From Lineolata rhizophorae (taxonomy: Eukaryota; Ascomycota; Dothideomycetes; Lineolatales; Lineolataceae), in the NCBI GenBank assembly GCA_010093515.1, contig MU001700.1:122434-186433 (forward strand): DNA of 64,000 nt, read 5' to 3'. The notes under the pieces were generated by a model that saw only the letters and a program-made list of their open reading frames with translations, had not been told where the DNA came from and made no database searches. A program made the translations under genes and the position numbers. This document shows positions 53,570 to 64,000 of the stretch, piece after piece (position 1 is the first letter of the stretch; each line of letters opens with the position of its first letter).

Positions 53570-56500
53570 ACGTGTTCGAAACGCACATTGTAAGATAACA
53601 GTCTGATCTACCGATCTATCGCACAGTAGGAAGCTTGACCATTGCATTGGCTATCGATATGTCGTGAGTCGTACTCCCTAGATATTAGGCAGGATGACCA
53701 GTACATGTTTCAGATCACACTAATCGTGGATACCCCTTACAAACCAATAGAGAATCCGAAATATCTCCCTTCGACGATCACCCGATATTGGCTGTACGAT
53801 ATTCATCATACCCATTGACAATAGGCTGTCAATGAGACGCGCCATGATTTTATCGCCCCTATTCTAGCGGAAGTCATCAGCTTTTTCCACCGCTGGTGAT
53901 AGAATCTTGCTGGCATCGACTCTCGGACCGATCTCCTATTCAGCTGGCTCGGACGCAACCGTCTTCAGCAGGACTATGGCCTGAGGCTGCTCAAGTCCCG
54001 ACTCCAGGACTTTACCGACGTCGTCGAATCTCCACCCGAAAAGTGCCTAAAAGGCACGCATGTTGAGTGAGTCTTCCAAGGTTCTTGCAGGTTCTACACC
54101 AGCTTCAGAAGCTTGGCTCTCCGTTTGGACGGAGTAATCGCCGTATCATAAACGGACCGCCAGCTACGCTGTGGAAGAACAAGGCGGAAGAGGAGTTGCT
54201 TGGATCTGACGAGTAGATGAGTCTGCCATCCGCTTGGATTTGATGTTATCATGCTGCAATAGCAATATCGAGGTAGCTAGGACACGATAGCTGTTCACTT
54301 GTTGATACTTCCTAGCTATCTTCGATCTTTCACATCCTTCAGTCTATCACACTTGGATGTCAAGCGCTATCAAACGATCTGTCCGGCTCTCGACTCATTA
54401 TTGGCTGAGTGAGCATTCTGAGAGAAAAACGCTTTGGGTGATTCGCTGCCGATCGAATTCAAAGACTTTTCAGACTACATAGAAGTTGATTTGCAGCTAT
54501 GCATCATCTATGACGCCCGGGTTTATAAGAGGTCGAAATCTTCCTATGAGACGGCATTTTGATTGGCGGGATAACGTTTCGTATATTCAAGGCAGAAACT
54601 CGGGCACACGGAGGGATTTTTTTCAAATATGGTTATTATTACAAGGTTGGTTAGGTCGTTACTTAGACCCATCGTGACTGACACAGTCTCCAAGCGCAAC
54701 CTCATCTTGAAAACTGGCCCTATAGAAGGACCCCAGGGATCCTCCGAATCTGAATCACATTCTAATCTTTTTCGAGACCGGCTAGCGCGCCGGTATCTTG
54801 TGTGGGCATATTCTACCGAGTTCTTGCCATCACGCTGAGTTGAACTCCCAGAAGTCCGATCTAGTCTGATCCCCTCCGATTCCAACATTCAGGTGAGCTC
54901 GACAAGATTTCCGCAACACCCCCTGTTGCTTATAGAAATACAAGATGTGCGCCGACCAGGTCGCCCATTTCGCTTGCGTAGCGAAACACATACAACGCGG
55001 AGAGCACCCGCTACGAAAGAAACATATCGCGAAGTCAACGGAAGCGCGACGTAACAACCGTCCAGTATGCGTTTCTCCGCGGCCTGAAGAAGACGATAAT
55101 GGGAATGACGAGGACGACAAAGAATTTCCCGAATGTCGTGGGGAAACACCGTCAGAAACTCCGTGAGCAGCCTACCATTAGAATCCTAGACACCGAGTCG
55201 AACAAGACGTGGAACAGATGCGAAAAAGTACTAAGCAAAGCACTGCATGGCACTTTTCAATTCCACGAATATCTCTTGCTCCTCGCGAGCTCCCCAATGA
55301 TACATGGCATAGTACTCCCTGGCATGTAAGCCATCTTCAAGTTACCTGATCCATGTCGAAGTCTGGAGTCGCATGGGAGAAATCATATCCCTTGGTAGAT
55401 ACTTCTCCATTGAACGGACGATGGGAGATTCTTTCGCAGAATATCCTCGCTGTCGTATTCTGTCGATCTTGCGGGTTGCCTGGAATATCAGCAACCTGAA
55501 CCCAGAGGATGATGCGAGCTGGACGATCATCGCCCTTCGCGAACGCTATAGCATTGTCTGCGTGATCTTCGAAAGCTGAAAAGATTTGCGGAGAGAGTAT
55601 TGGGAGGTGCGTCCGTTGTTGTCGAAACGAATCGTGGTGTAATCAGCGGCTCAGAGTCGAACCGAAGAAGAGGCGCATGCGGACGAGAATTGAAAGGATG
55701 TGAGCTTGAGGGGGCTGGCAGCGAGAAATCGTAGGACAGAATGACTCGTGGGATCTCGAGAGTCAAAGTTGCTGGTAAATTGAGGACAAGTATAGAAGAT
55801 GAAGACATTATCATGAGCACTCAACCTCGCTTGGATTCTATTTTTGCCCCTCTACGGTTGCCGCACCTTATAGATTGCTAAGCATTGGCTACAGCTTGAA
55901 GAAAAACAGCAAAACTAAAGCGGAGACATGCGCCACCCAAGCTGAACGAGCTTCCTGCCCTCCCTACCCTTCACAACTTACCATCTCACTGAGTACAGTT
56001 TGCTCCCCGCCTCTCACCGTCCTTTACAACTCACTCAATTCGCTGCCCGCCTCTCCTCACTCGTTATAACTTGCCTCCTCACTCTCTACCCTCTCCGCCT
56101 AGCTTTACCGCGTCCTCAATATGCATCTCGAGTAGTCAGCTAGCCGTTAGCATTGATAGCGGTCCCACAGATTTGCCCAACTGCATACTCTTCTTACTGC
56201 TCGATCTGATCCTGAATGATGCTCCGCAGAATTCCATGGGGATAACTCAAGTCGCTGCATGGGAGGCAAGTGACAAAGTAAGCTACCCACAAAAGCCATT
56301 CGAATAGGGAACAGATAATACGCTTCTTCGACTTCATTGAAGGCACCCAATAGGTCATAGTCTTCGTTTTCTGGTATGCCCTGATTGGAGCAGATCCGAA
56401 GTCCCTCGGCTGCTACGGGCGGAGCTCGCAAATCATGCGAATTGAATCGCGCCGTCTCTGCGAAGCTGTCGCACGCGTTGTGCTTAGGTCCTCTGTCGGT

Positions 56501-58245
56501 TGCTAGGGCGGCACGGAAGCACGAGAAATCTACCTAACAAATCGAATGCTTCTTCTATCGCTTCCTGAGCAACAAGTTTTCATAGTCTTCAGAGCTGCAC
56601 CGGCCTAGGAAGAGACCCTCCGGTAATCTAGCGATGATACGTGTCCAAGGCCTCAGACCTCTAGTGAGACTAAGCTGAGGAAACTGCAAGGTTGCGACCG
56701 ATTGGACCGAGTGGCACGAGTCCTCGCGCTTCAAGATGGTTCCGACCGTCGTTAAGCCGCTGCGGAGAGTCGGGTGCGCAAGTAAGTTCTCGATATAGCG
56801 GCGTAAACCGGCTGATGGCTATATGAAACTGCAGACTTCTGATGGTTCAATGAGGACATCTCGTAACGATACCACTCAAGCCCCTCGCTGTCGCCCATCC
56901 ATCATCCTGCATCACATCGAACGAGAAAAGACCGGGATCAACCTCGTGATCATATAATAACAGCAGATTCATGCAGGACAACTTGCCGATGCTCTTCCCT
57001 TCAGGCGGAATCGTCGTCTATATCGGCATCGCGATTCAATGAACAAAGCCGAAAAGAACGCAGGAGATTCCGAGCTCCAAATCACCGACAGGATAAATCA
57101 GTGGAGAAGATCATTGAAGGCTCAAACACCGGCTTTCTGATTTTTGCTATGATAGCCCTCGTTCCTGAACTTCAGCTGTTGATGGAGCACGAAATTCTAC
57201 AGCCACCATGTAAGATCCCCCTCCATAGATCTTTTACAGACCCTTACAATGGGATCAACGGCTCAAATACCCTGTCGGCGGCCCTGAAAAGGCGGATCGC
57301 AACTCTCATCGCCACATTGTCGCTACAATCTGCATGCGAGCTCGGCGCGCGCGATCCTGACTTCGCATGGCCCGTCTTCCGCGCCTTCTGGGCCGAGCTC
57401 ACTAAGCCGGGCCTGGGCCGGCCGCCGGTGATGACTAGCCGACAAATCCCCTCCATTTTCGCCACCGACTGCCGGAGCAGCGCAGGGAACACTACATACT
57501 GAGCATTGGTGCGTATGCCATCGCATTGCTAGGCTGGAGGGCGGTGTTGTATTGATTGCTAGTGAATTCTGAGTCCACCAAAATCCTTTTTTGCTTTGAG
57601 ACATGAGCGTTTGTGATAGCAGTCCGAGCGCGTGGACCAGCTTCACGTCGGCGGAGAGGTACTCCGTGGGCCCTTCCAAATCATCTAGAAAGTGCAACAG
57701 CAGATTGGACATGCCACTTACGCACACCTAAGGACCCGGCGCACTGGACCTGCCTGCGGCGAGGCTCGCCAGCCCGTCGAGCGCCAGCATCGGATAGTTG
57801 TCCTAGAGTAGCCAGACGGGTCGGTGTGACCATGGATGAACGTAACCATGGATGGACGTGTGCACAATCTCCCAGACACACTGATGCGATAGAGAAATGC
57901 AATCTTGAATTACGAATGCAAGTGTTCTCACGCGAAAATTGGAATCTTGCACGCCTTCCCAAGAGGCGACTGAAGTTACCATCGCCAATTCTAACATGTT
58001 CCTCCTGAAGCTTGCTGCAGCAGCGACAATGTGGCCCTGCACACGAACGCCACTCTAGCGGTCTACGTACTAGGCACTCAAGAGAACGAAGGAGCACAAG
58101 AAGGAACGGAATGCAAGAGGCAGGAAAGGCTGGAGCAGCAGGAGGGGTAGGCGCAAAACGGCAAGAACTGATCCACTCGGTGCCTTGTAAACGCTACCTC
58201 CGATTGGAGACCCAATAGTGGGTTCCAATTCTCGTCCGACCGTCG
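53570..58245. other. 4.7 kb gene-poor region
   Basis: Mostly AT-richer sequence with short frames. A plus-strand stretch at about 53905-54070 (RTDLLFSWLGRNRLQQDYG and KSRLQDFTDVVESPPEK) looks like old coding sequence, as does 57101-57727, but no family is recognised. A pyrimidine-rich tract with ccctccctaccc-type repeats lies at 55950-56110. No MAT, SLA2 or COX13 sequence is visible here. Confidence 0.5.
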
Positions 58246-58339
58246 TTGTCACACCCTTCGCTAGGCAGCTGCTTCCGGGGTGGCGGTCAGCCGATTAAAA
58301 GCCCAGCTTTGCAATCGCGCTCCCACCTTTTCTCTTACT

Positions 58340-58680
58340 CCTCCACGGTCCTCACACCACCTCCATCACTCCCATCACTTCCACCCTTTCCACCATCTCC
58401 ATCCTTTTCATCGTCTCCACCCTTCTCACCCTCTCTATCCTTTTCATCATATCCACCCTTCACGCCCTCTCCATCCTTTTCATCATATCCATCCTCCTCA
58501 TCACTCCTATCACTTCCATCCTTTCCATCGTCTCCATCGGTTCCATCGATTTCATCAGGCTCCATCGGTTCCTTCATTTTCACCGCCTTCATCACTTCCA
58601 TTCCTTCCATCACTTCCTCCACTCCCATCGTTTTCATCGCTTCCCTTATTTCCATCGTTCCCCTCACTTCCAAACAAGGG
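58340..58680 (+). repeat. degenerate pyrimidine-rich minisatellite (catctccatccttttc type)
   Basis: About 340 bp of short units such as ccatccttttcatc, ccacccttctcacc and ccatcgtctccatcg in all phases. The plus strand is almost free of G. Open frames across it are a by-product of composition. Confidence 0.85.
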
Positions 58681-58834
58681 GGACAACGCTTGCACCATTG
58701 GCGTCATTCGTTGCCCACCCACATCTCCCGGTCGTCAGCCGGTTCAATACATCTTTCCGTCCTCTCGGTGGCTTCCGAGTATCCTCCTGGCACCTCGGGT
58801 CCCTCCCGAGGCGCCTAGCGAGTCGTCTCTTCCG

Positions 58835-58935
58835 GCCGAGTCATCAGCTCTGGCCGAGACAGCTCCGGCCGAGTCGTCTGCCCCAGCTGAGTCGGCTCCG
58901 GCCGAGTCAGCTCCGGTCGAGTCAGACCTCACCTC
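58835..58935 (+). repeat. 15-18 bp tandem repeat (ccgagtcggctccgg type)
   Basis: Five or six imperfect units such as gccgagtcatcagctctg, gccgagacagctccg, gccgagtcgtctgcccc, gctgagtcggctccg and gccgagtcagctccg; noncoding by present evidence. Confidence 0.85.
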
Positions 58936-59291
58936 TGGTCTCACCTACATTCATTGCCATTCACAACACCTCAAAGGAGGAGACCCAGTCTCCGGCAGAA
59001 GGAGGAGACCCATTCCCCGGCGGAAGGAACCATTCTCGCATCGAGAATGAGTCCTTCGCCGGTGGTGTCCGGTCACACCCTCGAGTGTGCCGGGAAATGA
59101 ACTTCGTCACCTTCTCACCATTCAAAGACGTGAGGAGATTCCAGTTTGCGGAAAAGAGCCGGTACTGTGTCTGCTGCTCCCCTCATTGTGCTTGTCATAA
59201 GACTAACGTTTCTTGGTGCAAAGCTTCTTCACTCATTCTTTTCAGCCAAACGTGGCCATCATTGTCGTCTGCCTATGTGCTCTTCTTCGAC

Positions 59292-59518
59292 ACAAGTCAG
59301 CATCGTCCAGTTTTGGAAAACCTTGCCAATGACCCCGCCCTTCTCCCACAAGTCAGCATCGTCCAGTTTTTGGAAAACCTCGCCGACGACCCCGCCCTTC
59401 TCCCACAAGTCAGCATCGTCCAGTTTTTGGAAAACCTCGCCGACGACCCCGCCCTTCTCCCACAAGTCAGCATCGTCCAGTTTTTGGAAAACCTTGCCGA
59501 CGACCCCGCCCTTCTCCA
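59292..59518 (+). repeat. 57 bp minisatellite, four copies
   Basis: The unit starts acaagtcagcatcgtccagt and is repeated at 59292 (56 bp), 59348, 59405 and 59462. Copies 2 and 3 appear identical, copy 1 lacks one T. In frame it would encode a 19-residue unit containing VSIVQFLENLADDPALLP, but the 56 bp copy shifts frame, so translation is unlikely to be conserved. Confidence 0.95.
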
Positions 59519-59523
59519 CCTCT

Positions 59524-59935
59524 TCCACCCTCAAGCAGAACCTCTTGCACGAACTATGGATACATCATTCAGTGTTGGACACTTTCCAGACGACGGACCT
59601 CGCGGCCGACGAATGCATTCTTTCCTCAGTACACCCTCAACCAGGACATCTTGCACGAGCATCATTCAGAGTGGGACACTTTCCAGATAGCGACCGACGA
59701 ATGCTTTCTTCCTTCGACCCCACGCTCAACCACGACATCTTTCCACCTCTCCCACCACCTCACAATGGCGGATCCGGCCGCCGGCGAACCCGTCCTTCCC
59801 GTTGCTTTTCTCGCTCCCAACTAGGGCCTTTTGCACGCGCTATGGGTACATCGCTTAAACCCGTCACTCCGCCAGCCAGGACCTCTTGCACGAGCTATGG
59901 GAACATCGTTCAGTGTTGAACGCTTTACAATGGCG
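59524..59935 (+). repeat. longer degenerate repeats with ctcttgcacgagctatgg core
   Basis: Blocks containing cctcttgcacgaactatgg, catcttgcacgagcat, ccttttgcacgcgctatgg and cctcttgcacgagctatgg occur at about 59529, 59647, 59825 and 59880, each followed by a diverged acatcattcagtgttggac block. They continue the repetitive zone begun at 58.3 kb. Confidence 0.75.
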
Positions 59936-61065
59936 GATCCCGCCGTCGACGAAGGCGTTCTTCCCTTTCTCCTCATCTAGCGAAGCCCATCTGAGGGGAG
60001 CATGGGGTAACACCAGGTTTGAATGGCACACTAGCAAATAGATTTCTCGCCAGGAAAGTCATTTCATTGCCACGCAAGCGTGTCTGCAAGCATGGACATA
60101 GATCTTTTCCCCAGTGAACCCTTACGTCTTGTCCACTCCACTCCGCTCCACCTCAATACAAAATCCATGTTTCTTGTCACAGCATCCGAAGCGGTCGAGA
60201 AGTGAATGTGAAGTAGCTCGTCACTTGTGCGAGAGGATGGTACCGTGGAAGTTCGACGATTCCAGCCGTCGATGCCCTCATGCTAGATGACGGAAAACGT
60301 TTCCCTGCGTGTGTTTCATCATTTGCTTCCTACAATTCGTTGAAATTGAGTCTCCATATTTCACTATAATTGAGTGTCTTCATCGCTTTGCAAGTCAAAG
60401 CAGAGGGTTCGTCGTGGCATTGCTCGTACGAGAGTAAGAAAGAAAAGGAATCGAGACTGAAAGACAGAGGAGAGTGAGGACTCTGACCCTGAGCATGTAG
60501 CGGATAGTCAACAAAACATTATTCCAGTCGAATTTAAGCCCGTCATTCATGCCCACTTCAATTAAGATCTTAATACCCGCGCTTGTTTGGTGCATGTCCC
60601 TTTTCCACTAAACCGATAACGCAATAGAGGCCGATTCCGCTCCTGTTCTTCGACAAGAAGTTGGACATTCTCGCGCACGAATAGCACATTCCTGCGCTAA
60701 CCCCGGCAACCCCAGGAATCGTCGCCAGATAGCCAATCGCCATCGCCCAGTCGCCTGCGGACGAGCAGCAACAACACCGCCTCCGCTTCTCGCCCCGCCG
60801 CCGAGCCGGGGTGCAGCCGCTATCGCGGATCCGGCGGTCAACCCCTGTGGAGTTGAAGTGTGTTCTATGCACATCCCCCCTGATAACGTAAGCGAGTCTA
60901 GGCACGCCAAGCAGCGCCCTTCCCAGGCCACGCTTAAGCGAGACACACGAATCATCACAGCCTCCGTGGCCAATCGGATCGCAGCCCAGGGATACTCCGT
61001 TCTCGACACGAATCGTCGCCGTCGCCTTCTTCTCCCTCCCCAGGCTTTCGCTCGTCCCCCCCGCC
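59936..61065. other. intergenic leading to APC5
   Basis: Composition shifts back to GC-rich near 60700. It contains the second copy of the 24 bp string (60880-60903). The region just before 61066 is pyrimidine-rich (cgtcgccttcttctccctcc), as expected of a fungal promoter/5' UTR. Confidence 0.55.
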
Positions 61066-63919
61066 ATGGGGCGCTACCTCACCGCCCAGACCGTCGCCCT
61101 CCTTGTCCTCACCTCCCTCTACTCCACCTCGGCCGTGCCCACGTCGGCCGCCATCGCCGTCCTGCGCTTCCTCACTGACCGCACCCTGCTCGACGGCCAA
61201 CCTCCTTACTCCAACCCGACCTCGTCCGTCGACGACGAAGACGCCGACAGCGATGGCTACCCCACCTCCACCCCCGCCGACTTCCACGCCCTGCTGGGCA
61301 AGCTTCAGTCCACCAGGCCCGGAAGGACGGTCCACGACCTCTTCGTCGACGCCTTGTGGCGCATCGACAGCATGGCCGCCTTGAACGCCTTCTTCGACGG
61401 CCTCCCCGACCTGATCAAAAAGAAGACGAGGCGAGACTTCGATTCCGAGCTGGACTCTCCGGAGCCCCCGCCCGGACCGCCGCTGTTCCCCCTTATGGGG
61501 GGCGGCCAGGAGCAGCCGCCGAGCTCCGGGCGGGGAGACGGCGCCGGCGCGCGCATCTGGCTGTTGCACAACTCGCCCCTGGGATGCTTCGTCCGCAGAG
61601 CCCACGCCGAGTTCGCCCGGCTGCCCTTCCACGGGGCCGCCGTCTTGTGGATGGCACTTCAGCGCTTCCGCATCCGGGTGCCGGCCGTGCCGAGAGCAAG
61701 CCACGTCGCCGACGTTGACGATAGCTCGGATCGCGCCGCGTCGCGGAAGGCCCTCTGGAGCGTCGCGTACGCCGGCGAGGGCATCGCGCCCGGCGACGAG
61801 ACGAGCCCCGACGTGCTCCGCCAGGGCATGGTCAGCGACACGGACGTCGAGCGACTTCTCTACTTCGCCGTGTCGCGCCTCGAGAGGCTCGGCAACCGCG
61901 TCCCCGACGCCATGAAGGCGCGGATCGAGCGCATGCTGGACCCGTCGGCGCCCGCGTCCAGCCTGCTCCATTTCGTCCGCTTCTTCGACGCCTGGCGCGC
62001 CGGCGACCGGACCTCGGCCTTCGACCACCTCCATCGCTACTTCGACTACACCATGCAGACTCCGGCCGCCGACCGCACCAACTACCAGTACGCGCTGCTG
62101 CACACGGCCATTGTGCAGGCCGACTTTGGCTGTCTGGGAGAGGCCGTCTCGGCCATCAAGGAGACCATTGCCACGGCGAGGGAAAACCACGATTTGATAT
62201 GCTTGAACTTCAGCCTGGCCTGGGTCGCGCATTTGGGCAAGGCATATCCGCGGCAGATGAGGGACGCGGGCGTAGGCGGTCTTATCGGTGGCGGAGGGTC
62301 CGAGAGGGATGGAATCATGTTCTTGAAGGCCAAAGCGCGCGAGAGCCAGATGTGGGGGTTGCTGAGTTCGTCCTTATTAACGGAGGCGAGGATGGAGCTG
62401 GCCAACGGAGGGAGCGTGGCCAAGGCCATCGAGCTCGTTCTGCAGGCCCAGCATCTCATCGTTACCTGGGATACCAAGGAGAACGTAGGGACGAGTATGC
62501 TGATGATGGCGTCCATCTTTAGCAGACTAGGTTCGTTCCAACTCTTTTCTATCCTAAGTTCCTTTCTGGCCTAAGTTCAGGGAACATGATCGTTTACGTT
62601 CGTTGACGGCGATAGGACTCGAACATTTATCCGACCTTTACTGCGAGATGCTTCTCGAGAACTACGCCCACACCACTCCTCTCGAATCGACCCTCAATGC
62701 CGTCTGCCGTCGTGCCCTATCCGTAAGCCACCCTCTCTCAACTTCTCTCCCCCCTCCTCCTCTAGCGCCCCCTCGCCACACGCTCCCCAGCCATCTAACC
62801 GGATCCAGATGGCCCAGTCGGGCGACACGAAAGCCGCCCTCGCACTCCTCTCGGCCTTCTCCCCGCGCGTCGACCGCACCCTCCGCCTCCACCAGCTGTT
62901 CACGACACAATCGGGCCTCATCCGCGTCCGACAGGCGCTCCGGGCCAACCGCCTCCAGGAAGCCTCGGCCCTCCTGCGCGCGCTGCGCGGCGCCCCGACG
63001 ACCTCCCCGGACGCCGCCTTCCACGCCGCCTGTCTCGAGACCGACTGCCAGCTGCGCGCGGCGCGTCCGCACGCGGCCATGGCGTCCCTCGCGCGCCTGG
63101 TCGACCAAGCCCAGGGCGCCGACGCCGACGTCCTCGAGCGGGTGACGCTGCTGGCGCTGAAGGCGAGGGCGTTCGCGGCGGCGGGGGAGCCGGCGGAGCG
63201 CGGCTTCGGCGTCGCGGCGCGGGCGGCGGCGCGGGCAGCGCGGGCGGGCTGCGTCGGACACGGCCTGTGGAGCGGCACGCTCGAGCTGGGCGGCGTGCTG
63301 GCCGGGCTGGGCGAGTGGGCGGCCGCCAGGAGGCTGTGCGTGGCGGTGCTGCCGCACGCGCTCGAGGGCCGCGACCCCGGCTTGGTGGCCTCGCTGTACG
63401 CCCTGCTGGCCGACGCGGAGATGGGCGAGGCGGCGGGCCGGCCGGGGCCCGGCGGCGGCGACGCGCCGGCTCCTCCTGCGGCCCAGCAGCAGGCGCCGTT
63501 GGTTTCGGCGGCGGATGTGGCCGTCGAGCGGGCGAAGTGCTGTGAGCGATTCCATTCCTCCTCGCTCTTCCCCTCTGCCGTTCGCCTCCCCCTCTTCCCT
63601 TCTTCCGTTCGCCTTCCACCCTTCTTACTTCACCTCTTTCCCTCTTCCCTTCACCTCTTCCCCTCTTCCCTTCGCCTCCCCCCTCTCCCCCTCTTTTACG
63701 CTTCCCGCGGTGCTCGAGCTAACACTTGGACAAGACTTCAGCCGCGTCGAGGATCTCGCCGGCATGTGCGACATGCAAGCGAAGAAATCGTTAATCGCGC
63801 GGGTTCGAGGAGACTACGAGCGGGCGGAGGACTGCGCGCAGGAGTACCTGGCGCTGTCGCAAGCGTTTGACGGGGGGCTGGAGGAGGAAATGGCCAAGAC
63901 GGATATCATTGAGGTTTGA
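61066..63919 (+). CDS. APC5: anaphase-promoting complex subunit 5
   Basis: Exons 61066-62530, 62616-62722, 62809-63541 and 63735-63919 (introns 85, 86 and 193 nt; the last uses an AAG acceptor after a GCTAAC branch), 829 aa. Apc5 is a TPR scaffold subunit of the APC/C ubiquitin ligase that drives mitotic exit. Legible family blocks: YLTAQTVALLVLTSLY, GCFVRRAHAEFARLPF, the Apc5 core SSLLHFVRFFDAWRAGD, YQYALLHTAIVQADFG and ETIATARENHDLICLNFSLAW, then TPR helices (SALLRALRG, KALAAAGE-like) and the C-terminal DLAGMCDMQAKKSLIAR. APC5 is usually close to COX13, APN2 and MAT in Sordariomycetes. Confidence 0.92.
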
Positions 63920-63939
63920 GGGATTGGCTGGTTTATGGC

Positions 63940-63986
63940 GTTTTCTTTTTTTTTCTGTTCTTTTTTTTTCTCTTTTTTTTTTTTTG
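63940..63986 (+). repeat. poly(T)-rich tract after APC5
   Basis: Runs of 8-13 T separated by single C or G directly downstream of the stop codon; probably 3' UTR/transcription-end region. Confidence 0.8.
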
Positions 63987-64000
63987 GCGGGCAGTTCGAG

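Noticed and set aside
58246-59690. Long Pro/Ser-rich frames over the minisatellites
   Set aside because: They change with repeat phase and one 57 bp unit is 56 bp, so the frame is not maintained.
45760-61065. Possible MAT idiomorph remnant
   Set aside because: No alpha-box or HMG-box residues seen in any frame; listed only as an absence.

Overview
The window comes from a filamentous ascomycete (Pezizomycotina), most likely a Sordariomycete and possibly Hypocreales. Genes carry short 47-106 nt introns with GTnnGT donors and CTAAC/CTGAC branch sites. Core genes are very GC-rich, and several families are fungus-specific (FunK1 kinases, rhodopsin-like membrane proteins, a DUF7924-type protein). 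APN2 and APC5, two genes that usually lie beside the mating-type locus, are both present.

Two kinds of DNA alternate. GC-rich islands hold intact core genes: a G-patch/zinc-finger RNA-processing protein and molybdopterin synthase large subunit (1-2.0 kb); a rhodopsin-like membrane protein and an O-methyltransferase (21.3-27.2 kb); a RIM2-type mitochondrial pyrimidine nucleotide carrier divergent from AP endonuclease APN2 (41.9-45.8 kb); and APC5 (61.1-63.9 kb). Between them lie accessory blocks (2.1-21 kb, 27.4-41.8 kb, 45.8-61 kb) of lower GC. These are filled with decayed members of expanded fungal families, minisatellites, eight copies of a ~160-180 bp solo-LTR-like repeat and one 700 bp Tc1/mariner remnant.

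The accessory blocks are largely a kinase graveyard. They hold two FunK1 genes, two or three APH/phosphotransferase-like genes, a coiled-coil kinase-like gene, an SRPK-like gene and at least three other kinase-fold fragments, nearly all interrupted. Most stops look like TGG to TAG, CAG to TAG or CGA to TGA, which is what C-to-T repeat-induced mutation (RIP) would produce. One APH-like gene (4165-5064, minus) still looks whole.

The most notable structure is an inverted, mirror-ordered set of paralogous modules. A two-motif promoter (13.2-13.6 kb and 38.4-38.8 kb), a FunK1 gene (8.0-10.4 kb and 38.8-41.3 kb) and a conserved 5' exon plus intron (5.4 kb and 52.3 kb) occur on both sides of the centre in opposite orientation. 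In two of the three pairs, similarity stops abruptly and leads into unrelated coding sequence, so regulatory and 5' modules appear to have been exchanged between gene families. APN2 and APC5 lie about 15 kb apart with no recognisable MAT, SLA2 or COX13 between them, so a usually compact MAT flank looks opened up by repeats. I see no tRNA, rRNA, CRISPR or bacterial-type system.
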